Translations under genes and position numbers: made by a program
Part shown: positions 20,692-29,537 of the stretch, piece by piece
How the letters are laid out: every line of letters starts with the position of its first letter
Numbering within the stretch: position 1 is the first letter of the stretch
Notes under the pieces: generated by a model
Database searches by the model: none
What the model was told of the DNA's origin: nothing
What the model saw: only the letters and a program-made list of their open reading frames with translations
DNA from: Linnemannia hyalina
Taxonomy: Eukaryota > Mortierellomycota > Mortierellomycetes > Mortierellales > Mortierellaceae
Reading direction: 5' to 3'
DNA: 64,000 nucleotides
Assembly: GCA_019671135.1 (NCBI GenBank)
Contig: JAHRHY010000021.1
Span: forward strand, 372,001-436,000

Positions 20692-20899
20692 ATTCAGGAG
20701 TAATAAATTTTGGTGGCGTTCAAGGAACCACTGAGAACAGAAATATAGCGCGAACGCGACTGTAGGTTAATACACAACTGGCTGCAAACTGTACACAGAT
20801 GATTGCATGATGATTGGAACTGAGAGGCGATGCCCTACAAAAAAAAGGATAATTGCCGATGCTGTGTGATAAATAGATCTATAGAAAAACAGGATGGGG

Positions 20900-21480
20900 T
20901 GGGCATGAATAGGCTAAGCTCCGAGGATGTGACTGATGGATCGTGTTGTCTGGTTCAAAGAAAGCAGGAGGCTTTAAGTTGACATCGACTCTGCGTTCTC
21001 GGTTTTTTTTTTTTTTTTTGTACAGCGTTTCGTTCTTGCATACCTGTTGCTCCACCAACTAAACTTTACAATCAAAGCGAATACTCCCTATTGCCCGCAG
21101 TTCCCTTGCGCATGCTCAACCAATTTAATAAGCTTCATTTTTCGAAAAAAGAACTGGCAAGCAAAGACACCATGTCTGAGAGACGCATCAGTAGGGCTTA
21201 GCTCGAGAAAGTTGAAGCAACCCTGCAAGATCAACATGTCCTCATGGTTTCTTTTGATACATCTAGTCATTTATCACCATCACAACAGATACATCTAGTC
21301 CTTTATCACCATCACAGCAGATACATCTGGTCCTTTATCACCATCGCAACAGATACATCTAGGCCGTTATCACCGTCACAACAGATACATCTAGTAATTT
21401 ATCACCAACCGACGAGAATATTTTTTTTGTTTGCTCCAGGTGAATTGGTATTTAAAGAAGGAGGTTCGTCTTTTCATTTT
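20900..21480 (+). promoter_or_regulatory. Shared upstream/promoter module, copy 2, with 32-bp VNTR
   Basis: Inverted counterpart of 11575-12050 and direct counterpart of 22360-22750. It includes five 32-base units (GATACATCTAGTC.TTTATCACC.TCACAACA; unit starts at 21256, 21288, 21320, 21352, 21384), a TATTTAAAG TATA-like site at ~21450 and the GGTTCGTCTTTTC leader. The 32-base period breaks frame, so the ATG at 21244 is not the protein start. Confidence 0.7.
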
Positions 21481-21619
21481 TCCTTTCTTTTCTTTTCGTT
21501 ACTTTTCACTCTATTTCCTTCCTTCAACAAGCAACAATCAATCACCACCACTCAATACGCAGCACTCTCCAACCCACACACAAAAACCCAATAACCAACA
21601 TCCACAAATACACCTAACC

Positions 21620-22204
21620 ATGAATGTCCAGTGCAGCCACTGTGGGAGGATGTGCGTCAATGTGGGGCATGAAGTTGCTCTTCCCGTCCGTGCTCAGGGA
21701 CAGGAGGAGCGTTTGTTTTGCAAGCAGTGCCGACAGAGGATGTGCATGGAGAAGGTGGTTGTGGAAGAGGTTCCAGCCCGTTTACTTGGATACGCCAACG
21801 AGTACTGTGGACAGAACGTCGTCCCGATGCTTACCAAGTCCGAGGCAAAAATGATGTATAACCTCAGAAACCGTGACCTAGAGACCATTCCCATTGAGAT
21901 CGGTTATCCTGTTAGCGCTGACGGCAACTGTGTCACGGCGTTCCTTGTCAACGAGCGGGATGTTTTGCTTGTTGCTCGGGGAGTCCATGGACTTCAAGTG
22001 GGCGTTGACAACGCTCGGTTCCTTATCGGTGCGGCGCCATTCCCCGAGGAAGATATCCTCAACCGAAGAGACGCCATCCGAACCCTCTTCCTTCAGAGAC
22101 GATATTTCGCTCGGTCCGACCTTCCACGCATTCAAGCGTTTGTTCAAGGCCAGCAAGGTGGTGCAGCGGAGCTTTTGGCGATCGTCCACGAGATGGCCAT
22201 CTAG
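21620..22204 (+). CDS. XPA-like zinc-finger protein, family member F (divergent)
   Basis: 194 residues from the ATG at 21620, preceded by ACC. CSHC (~5-8) and CKQC (~36-39) are the cysteine pairs. VVPMLTKSEAKMMYNLRNRDLETIPIEI matches the XPA ITKTEAK.EY.LKD.DLE block very well. FLVNERDVLLVARGVHGLQVGVDNAR and NRRDAIRTLFLQRRYFARSDLP complete the family pattern. It is the most diverged of the intact copies. Its promoter is shared with the F-box fusion gene instead of members A-E. AATAAA occurs at ~22393. Confidence 0.66.
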   Translation: MNVQCSHCGRMCVNVGHEVALPVRAQGQEERLFCKQCRQRMCMEKVVVEEVPARLLGYANEYCGQNVVPMLTKSEAKMMYNLRNRDLETIPIEIGYPVSADGNCVTAFLVNERDVLLVARGVHGLQVGVDNARFLIGAAPFPEEDILNRRDAIRTLFLQRRYFARSDLPRIQAFVQGQQGGAAELLAIVHEMAI

Positions 22205-22359
22205 GCCATCTGTCCTTCCCTTCTCTTGAGTTAGCTTTTCATTTTCTTTACTTGCTTCTTTTTTTTTTGTCTTCTTTCTCCTTTCAATACCATCTTTCTT
22301 TTCTTTACCTTTCTTCATTCTTCATTTTACGTCTTGGTCGCTCTCCCCTTTTTTTATCT

Positions 22360-22750
22360 ACAGCGTTTCTTTCTTGCATACCTGTTGCTCCAAATAAACT
22401 TTACAATAAAATCGAATACTCCCTGTTGCCCATAACTCTTGTGCATGCTCAACCAATCTAACAAGCTTCATTTTTCAAAACATAACTGGCAAGCAATGAC
22501 ACCATGTCTGAGAGACACAGCAGCACAGCTTTACTCAAGAGAGTTGAAGCAATCCAACATGTCTTATGATTTCTTTTGATACATTTAGTCATTTATCACC
22601 AACCAACAAGATACATCTAGTCATTCATCACCAACCAACAGGTACATCTAGTCATTTATCGCAAAGCAACAAGATATTTTTTTGTTGGCTCCAAGTGGGC
22701 TCCAAGTGGATTGGTATTCAAGAAGGGATTTTTCTTTCCACAGTTCTTTT
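22360..22750 (+). promoter_or_regulatory. Shared upstream/promoter module, copy 3 (driving a truncated F-box)
   Basis: Direct repeat of the 21020-21480 region: same CAGCGTTTC.TTCTTGCATACC block, AATACTCCCT.TTGCCC, CATGTCTGAGAGAC, TTTCTTTTGATACAT, and three 32-base units instead of five. It sits immediately 3' of family member F. Confidence 0.65.
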
Positions 22751-22778
22751 CAACTCATCCAAGGCCGACCAACAGCGT

Positions 22779-22890
22779 CATGTCATCTCATGTCATCCCA
22801 CCCCAGATCCTCTCCATGATCATCGACCACCTTCCTCTTGCGACGTTGGCCCGGCTCTTGAAAACACACAACTCATCAAATAATTTTTAG
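22779..22890 (+). pseudogene. Truncated F-box start fused to the tandem array
   Basis: ATG 22779 begins SSHVIPPQILSMIIDHLPLATLARLL, an F-box closely resembling that of the gene at 10695-11399. After about 24 residues the sequence becomes the end of the 425-bp array and stops. The array or a rearrangement therefore cut off the rest of an F-box/XPA-like gene. Confidence 0.6.
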
Positions 22891-24533
22891 TGCAGGCGTG
22901 GTACATAGATGAATGGAGAACAAAAGGAGAACAAATGACGGTTAGTCTTCGAACTTTGCACCTCACCGCTGTGCACCGTCTAGCAAGTCATCCAAATTGG
23001 CCCCGGCCACCACAGGGTGTCCAAGAGTCATGAAGAATGAGACGCCGCTAAACAGCAGCCACCTCTAACCCTCCCAGTGGTCAACTTCCCACCCTTCCGC
23101 TGAGGGTACCCCGGGGCAAATCAGTCACAGGGATCCCCAGCCAGATGGGACCGACCAGCCGAGTCGCTGCTAAAGCCCCGATACCGCTGTTGTCGCGTCG
23201 CCACATCCTTCATGCCTCCCACCGCTTACGCAGTCGACCGGCTTCTTTTTAGATACTTGCCTTTATGCTGACCCGGTTCCTGATCATATGCAACTCTTCA
23301 AGAGGTTTTTGGTGTAGGCGTGGTGTATATAGAAGAGTGGAGAACAAAAGGAGAACAAATGACGGTTAGTCTTCGAACTTTGCACCTCACCGCTGTGCAC
23401 CGTCTAGCAAGTCATCCAAATTGGCCCCGGCCACCACAGGGTGTCCAAGAGTCATGAAGAATGGGACGCCGCTAGACAGCAGCCACCTCTAACCCTCCCA
23501 GTGGTCAACTTCCCACCCTTCCGCTGAGGGTACCCCGGGGCAAATCAGTCACAGGGATCCCCAGCCAGATGGGACCGACCAGCCGAGTCGCTGCTAGAGC
23601 CCCGATACCGCTGTTGTCGCGTCGCCACACCCTTCATGCCTCCCACCGCTTACGCAGTCGACCGGCTTCTTTCTAGATACTTGCCTTTATGCTGACCCAG
23701 CTCCTGATCACACGTTGCTCATCGAGAAGTGTTTGATGTAGGCGTGGTGTATATAGATGAATGGAAAACAAAACGAAAAAAAAATGACGGTTAGCCTTCG
23801 AACTTTGCACCTCACCGCTGTGCACCGTCTAGCAAGTCATCCAAATTGGCCCCGGCCACCACAGGGTGTCCAAGAGTCATGAAGAATGAGACGCCGCTAG
23901 ACAGCAGCCACCTCTAACCCTCCCAGTGGCCAACTTCTCACCCTTCCGCTGGGGGTACCCCGGGACAAAAAAGCAACAGGGATCCCCAACCAGATGAGAC
24001 CGACCAGCCGAATCGCTGCTAAAGCCCCGATACCGCTGTTGTCGCGTCGCCACACCCTTCATGCCTCCCACCGCTTACGCAGTCGACCGGCTTCTTTTTA
24101 GATACTTGCCTTTATGCTGACCCGGTTCCTGATCACACGCAACCCTTCAAGAGGTTTTTGGTGTAGGCGTGGTGTATATAGAAGAGTGGAGAACAAAAGG
24201 AGAACAAATGACGGTTAGTCTTCGAACTTTGCACCTCACCGCTGTGCACCGTCTAGCAAGTCATCCAAATTGGCCCCGGCCACCACAGGGTGTCCAAGAG
24301 TCATGAAGAATGGGACGCCGCTAGACAGCAGCCACCTCTAACCCTCCCAGTGGTCAACTTCCCACCCTTCCGCTGAGGGTACCCCGGGGCAAATCAGTCA
24401 CAGGGATCCCCAGCCAGATGGGACCGACCAGCCGAGTCGCTGCTAGAGCCCCGATACCGCTGTTGTCGCGTCGCCACATCCTTCATGCCTCCCACCGCTT
24501 ACGCAGTCGACCGGCTTCTTTTTAGATACTTAC
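22860..24533 (-). repeat. Right 425-bp tandem array (4 units, inverted)
   Basis: Minus-strand units begin at 24533, 24109, 23684 and 23260 with AGATACTT(A/G)C on the plus strand, i.e. GTAAGTATCT for the first and GCAAGTATCT for the others. The units match the left array at 8565-9838 almost base for base. The final unit ends in the same ATTATTTGATGAGTTGTGTG variant as the third left unit, so the arms are a true inverted duplication with one unit gained or lost. Confidence 0.88.
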
Positions 24534-24617
24534 CTTCACAGACGTCCAGGTGCTGATTCAGAAGATGCCGTTGTCAGTTATGGCCTCGCCTAGCAGGCTG
24601 CTAGTCTTGCTGGCATC
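24534..24617 (-). ncRNA. Putative first exon of the right tandem-array transcript
   Basis: Inverted copy of 8481-8564, lying between the pyrimidine-rich leader and the first donor-like site. The role as an RNA exon is inferred from the conserved splice-like junction. Confidence 0.33.
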
Positions 24618-24784
24618 TAGTCAAAAGAATAGGGAGACCATGTTAGCAAAGGGAAGGTTGATTGCAACAATTGGGCACCAGAGGGAAGGAGGGAGAGATA
24701 GAGGTAAGATGGGACTGATTGCTGTTTTCGTGTTGATTGCTGAGTACTGTTGATTGTGGTTGGTGGTGGAGGTAGTGGCAGGGG

Positions 24785-25225
24785 AATGAAGGTAGAGGGA
24801 AGGGTGAGGTAAGGGAGAGAGAAGGGAGAGAGAAGGGTGAGGTAAGGGAGAGAGAAGGGAGAGAGAAGGGTGAGGTAAGGGAGAGAGAAGGGAGAGAGAA
24901 GGAGAGAGAAGGGAGAGAGAAGGGGAGAGAAGGGGAGAGAAGGGGAGAGAAGGGGAGAGAAGGGGAGAGAAGGGAGAGGGAAGGGTGAAGGAAGGAAGTG
25001 AATGTTTGTTTGTTTACTTTGAGGACGCGTTGGCTTGGGAGGATAAACAGAGGAAAGCACGCGTGATCGCGTAAAAAGAGCAGTGGGGGCTCTTGTCCGC
25101 TGTCGTGCCTTTTGTCTTCGGGTCCTGGCTGGCGAGTGAGTGGGGTGAGGGAAAAGGAAGAAAAGAAAAAAAGAAAGGAAGAAAGGAAGAAAGGAAAGGG
25201 AGAAAAGAGACGACAGAGGGAAAAG
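24785..25225 (-). repeat. Pyrimidine-rich leader, right module
   Basis: Purine-rich on the plus strand (GGGAGAGAGAAGG units). It is the inverted counterpart of 7860-8320 with a changed unit number. Confidence 0.7.
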
Positions 25226-25229
25226 ACCC

Positions 25230-25272
25230 CTTTTATACTCGCGTGTCTTAAGGGTTCGAAACTTCGAGAAAT
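25230..25272 (-). promoter_or_regulatory. Heat-shock element and TATA box, right module
   Basis: CGAAACTTCGAGAAA on the plus strand at 25257-25271 is a perfect three-pentamer heat-shock element, with the TATA box (CTTTTATA, plus strand) at 25230-25237. It faces the right array, so the two modules point toward each other. Confidence 0.6.
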
Positions 25273-25299
25273 CTGCACTGCGATTATTTCGCACGGATC

Positions 25300-25400
25300 C
25301 CCTGGAGTGATTTTTACACGTGTCCACTGCAGAGATTTTTACGCGCTTCCACTGCGGAGATTTTACACGTGTCCACTGCGGAGATTTTATTACGTCAACA
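25300..25400. repeat. Short direct repeats upstream of the right heat-shock promoter
   Basis: TTTTACACGTGTCCACTGC(A/G)GAGAT recurs about three to four times with a 27-30-base spacing, each containing an ACACGTGT E-box-like core or a variant. Only the first part is shared with the left module, where a GT run replaces the rest. Confidence 0.6.
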
Positions 25401-25419
25401 CCGTTTCTTGATTTTACTT

Positions 25420-27302
25420 TCACTGCCTCACCAACCCACCCTCGCCTTATTCTTCTTCGTCTTCAACCATCCCTCGCCCTCACCCCAGAACGAGGCCATC
25501 TAAAGAGCCTTTCGAAATCTCAAACCTCTTTGCTATGTCGCTACCGCCTCAAATCCCTGGCAAACAACAAGACCAGCACCAACAAACAGACGCAACAACA
25601 AGCTGGACTACCGCTCTCAGAAGCTTCACCGACTATTTGACAATACTCAATCACCATCCCTTCCGTTGGTCAGAACCCGCATAGGCGCAGATGCCGGCCA
25701 TATTCTTGGCGACGACATTTGATATGATCACAGAGTCCACCAAGGCCAATACCTTGATACAGTCCCACTCCCATTCCCACGAGAATGAATACCTCTTCAT
25801 CATTCTCCAATCCATTCCACCACGGCCACAGCTGTCTCTCGCCAACAGCACAACAACTCGGCACAGAATATATAAACCACGGAACATTCTACATAACAGG
25901 ATCCCAAGACTGCAAGACCCGCATGTCTCCCGTTTGCGACAGCCACTATAGATTTCCCCACGATAAGCAGCCTCCGTTACCCGCCAACAGGCGCGGAAAA
26001 AATGCGCATGTCTGGTTATATGATCCATAGGGCTCTGCCGATGCCAATATCAGTCGACCCTATTCCCCTCCTCTTAACTGGCCAGATGACGACAAGCGAG
26101 TCTCTAATCAGAGTTTCACTCTTACCGCCCCCGCCCGAACGACTAAAGATCAGCTCCGCGCCGAATGGGAAGCTTTACAAAAATCGTTGAGTTCGAGTCA
26201 AAGAGGATCCTAGACAAAATTATCGTACTCAACAGCCGTCGCTGCTGTGGCACCTGTGGTTGTCATCTGGCTCGAACGCATCCGGGATCATCCCTCGTAC
26301 TTGCCGGACGTATGCCTCCTTGATTCTCATTCGTACTCGACGTCCTAACGCGAAATCCCTGAATCAGGCTTCTCCGGATGCGCAATCTCTGAACGGGGCA
26401 CTTTTTCCCCCTTTACCAGCCTACGATCCAAACATCAAATTCTGGTTCCCACCCGACCCCTACAGATCGGATTTAGATATCCTTCGTGCTAATTAGGAAC
26501 ATCTACGCCGTCTTTACGAGTGTGGGACTCGATAGATCATAAACGACTTTATCAGATTTGGAGACCGCCAGTTGCCTATCCGCTCTGGTGGTGTGCTTGG
26601 ACAAGACATCATGGAATCCAGATCCTCTTCTCGCCCATAGCGAGCTCGTTACGAAGTCATCCGACTCCTTACCCCATCCGCCATTGCCATCACCGCCTGC
26701 ACTGCTCCCACCTCATCTTCGCCGGCTGTCAGACACTACACGGTCCAGGAGTAGGACTACCCAAGGAGGCGGATCGTCTGCGTCGGGGTCGGAGTCGGAA
26801 ACGAGTCGTCGTTGTCAAAAGAAACATTCCCAACGCGCCATGAGCTTTTGTTCTTGCTCCTGCGTCTTCAGTTGCTGCTTCCGGTAGTGGCGGTGGCTCA
26901 CAAGCAGGAGGCGATTCCATGACCATTGGAAGATCCAGGAAGCGAAACTGGAACGAAGTCGGACACATGGATCAGCAGGACCTTAACAGTCAAGTGTTCG
27001 AACAGATTACTCGACGTATCCGACGTCAGGAGTCAGAGTTACCATCCTTGTTTCTGCAGCCTTTGCGATTGTCCCAACCGCCTGTCGTCAGAATCTTGCC
27101 GTGTAGTCCGATCCAGGGTCCACCTCGTCAGGTCAAACAGCAGCAATTAGGAGAAGGAGCACAGGAAAGAGCACAGGAACACGAGAACAGGGACAAGGGT
27201 GGCGATGGCAGTGATAATTCCGGTGGAGGTGACAGGGGCAGAGACGAGCAAACCAATCAACAAAAAATTGAAGACAAGGAAGATGAAGACAATGATCTTT
27301 GA
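25420..27302 (+). pseudogene. Decayed or poorly modelled coding region, unrecognised
   Basis: Coding-like fragments change frame repeatedly: LVRTRIGADAGHILGDDI near 25675, TKDQLRAEWEALQKSLSSSQ near 26150, PPLPAYDPNIKFWFPPDPY near 26410 continuing through a TAG, and a final frame from ~26840 to 27302 with ...NEVGHMDQQDLNSQVFEQITRR and an acidic, Gln/Gly-rich tail. No splice pattern joins them convincingly by eye. It may be a pseudogene or a gene with several introns. No family was recognised. Confidence 0.35.
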
Positions 27303-27469
27303 AGCAATTTACCTTCCCCCCCGCCTCCTTGCGATTTCATACCACCGATGTCACTTTTTCGTTCATAGCATATATTTTCATACATTTCCTGCCCTATTGT
27401 TGAATAATTGAATTGTTATTATTGACATGTCTTTTCTATTCCTAAAACGAGGCTGATACCGTTACTTTT

Positions 27470-28899
27470 CTATCCATGCTTGAAACCAAGGACGAAGCCT
27501 CCGACAAAAGTAGACTTGAACTGAAAGTTCTTTGTCAACAGGTTCATCAACCACCTGAATCCATGCTTGGCATCATTGATTGTTACTTTTCCATCTCGAT
27601 CCACATCAAACTGATCCACAAACTTGCCCTCGATCCTCTTCCAGTTCACTTGGATGTATCCCGTGTTGACCAACAATTGAAGAGAGACGAAACCGAGACC
27701 GACGACTAGCATCATGAGCTTTCCCAGTTTCTTGAAGAGGTATCCTGAGCAGAGTCCCATTGCCATTCCGAACGACAGTTCTTTGCCGTTGAGCAAGGGT
27801 TCCTTCTTCAATCCGACTATGAGATTAAGAGTAGATGCGTGATAAGATGGTTGTTAGTACTGTGAGGTAGAAGGTTCCTTCGTTCTTTTCGCCATCACTG
27901 CCATCCAATTGGAGAGAGAACAATCTCCTTTTCCTGCTAGTCAAGGTCCTGTGCGAGCACTTACAATCGTCATAGATGGTGTCAACTAATTTTACAAGAA
28001 GAAAAAAAAAATGAACGCATTAGCAAATCTTTCTCCAGATGACAGTCCCACGACTCAATTGCGCCAGTTCGCGATCCACCGATCGCGCTCCACAGAAGGA
28101 ACTAGCCGATATGTCGCAGAGGATACCCCATATACACACCCGATCCGTTCACCGGTTTCACCAATGACGTCCTAATTGCCAAACTCCATCACTATCTTCC
28201 TCTACAACCTCTCCCTACTGGTCCTCCTCCATTTCCCCCTTCTGCTGTCAACAACATAACCAAACCACCCACTCAACAAAGCAGGGATTAAACCTTGGCC
28301 AAGACACATCCAAACTTACGTGGTGCAGCGGCACAGTGAGCAACCCTGGGTGCGAACAACGAGCTACTGCTCGACATGTAGGACGCCATCATGGATCGGG
28401 AGTAGATCAAGGGTCCAACAAGACAAGTAGTCGCAGCTCCTGCGCCGATCATAGTCCTGGACGCGACACCTCCTGCTGCTGCGGACTTGAACGCTGCGCT
28501 CAACGCTGATGTCTGGAAGACCGACGGTTGTCTCTGGACTATGAACAGGATTGAAAAGTAAGAAAGAAATGCGTAGAGATTGCATTAGCTGATCGTTCCA
28601 TGTGGGAGAGAGAGAGAGAGAAAGGGTGTGATGTCACTCTAGCAATCAGACACAACCAAACTGAACAACAGCAAAAGTGCTGCTCCTTCGTGAAGGGAAG
28701 GTTCAGAAACGCAAAGTGCGTCGGTCGGTGTTATACAAGTTTTGAAATGTGTTCCCTTGGTTGCTCGTCAAGAGGTTGCCAATGACTCACAGACAGCGGC
28801 ACCTGATGAGGACGCGAATCGAGACTGGTGAACTGCCTGTTGACGAAGAAGGGTCGATGGTCCGACAGAGGGGATTTGGCGGATGGTGGTCCTGAGCAT
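27470..28899 (-). CDS. FUN14-domain mitochondrial protein
   Basis: Predicted exons on the minus strand: 28899-28791, 28538-28320, 27987-27967 (a 21-base microexon) and 27816-27470; total 696 bases, 231 residues. The N-terminus (MLRTTIRQIPSVG...LLRQQAVHQSRFASSS) is a typical Arg/Ser-rich mitochondrial targeting sequence. The C-terminal ~115 residues are the FUN14 domain: ELSFGMAMGLCSGYLFKKLGK, a hydrophobic span LMMLVVGLGFVSLQLLV, GYIQVNWKRIEG, a DVDRDGKVTINDAKH calcium-loop-like segment and GGFVLGFKHG at the end. Vertebrate FUNDC1 is a mitophagy receptor in the outer membrane; fungal family members are little studied. No LC3-binding motif was identified. Phases at all three junctions agree. 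Confidence 0.82.
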
Positions 28900-29537
28900 G
28901 GCGACCGGACGGATCGAGTGTGCGAACATCGCTTATATGGTTGGCGGAGAGTAGTGAAGTGGGGAAGAAGAAGAAAAAAAAGAATGGTGGAAGGAGAAAC
29001 AAACTGTTGTAAAAAGAAGAGGGAGTATTAGCGCGACTTTTCTCGTGAATGATTCGATCAGTTTGAAATTCTTACCGTGGCTTGCATGCATGGCTGCGCT
29101 CACGCCGAAAATGGGAAAACCGAACCCAGCAGAGTAGACATTGGGTCCACTTGGTCCACTTCGATCCACAACCATTGTCTGCTGTGTTGTACTTTTTTTA
29201 CTCTTTCTTTTATGTTTATTTATCAACACCGATAATGCTTCCTCTCCACATACATCAGTTGTAGTCTACCGTCATTGCTCTCGTCTATTTCCTGTAGTCC
29301 GCCTGTCCGTTTGAAGGGTGTGGTCGCAAGTGGTCGGTTGATGCCAAGTTGTCACGGTCACTAACCTCTGTTCAGGAGGGCGTAGAGAGGTGAAAAGTCA
29401 AGAGTCGAGAAAGAGGACGAGGAGGACGTTGAAGGAGCAAATGAAGTAAAAACTGGGCTACCGATGTTCAGTTGGAGGAGGAGATATCGCGTCAACAGAA
29501 CAAGTGCCAAGATGGTGATAATCTTGACAACCTCGCT
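28900..29537. other. Intergenic between FUN14 and PP5
   Basis: Probably the FUN14 promoter plus the PP5 3' region. A minus-strand frame from ATG 29175 ends at a donor-like site at 29075; it could be an alternative first exon but lacks a targeting signal. Nothing else was seen. Confidence 0.35.

Larger units (their letters stand above)
19000..20890. other. Intergenic with MITE and hairpin
   Basis: No coding gene recognised over ~1.9 kb. It contains a Tc1/mariner-type MITE (19377-19499) and a long imperfect hairpin (20630-20691), listed separately. The remainder is unremarkable AT-rich sequence with short random frames. Confidence 0.45.

Noticed and set aside
21244..21619. Upstream ATG at 21244 as start of member F
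   Set aside because: The region is a promoter module with 32-base repeats that shift frame, and the homologous module precedes other genes. The ATG at 21620 matches the N-termini of the family.
29076..29175. Alternative first exon for the FUN14 gene (ATG 29175, donor at 29075)
   Set aside because: It does not encode a targeting signal. The exon at 28899-28791 does and joins in phase.
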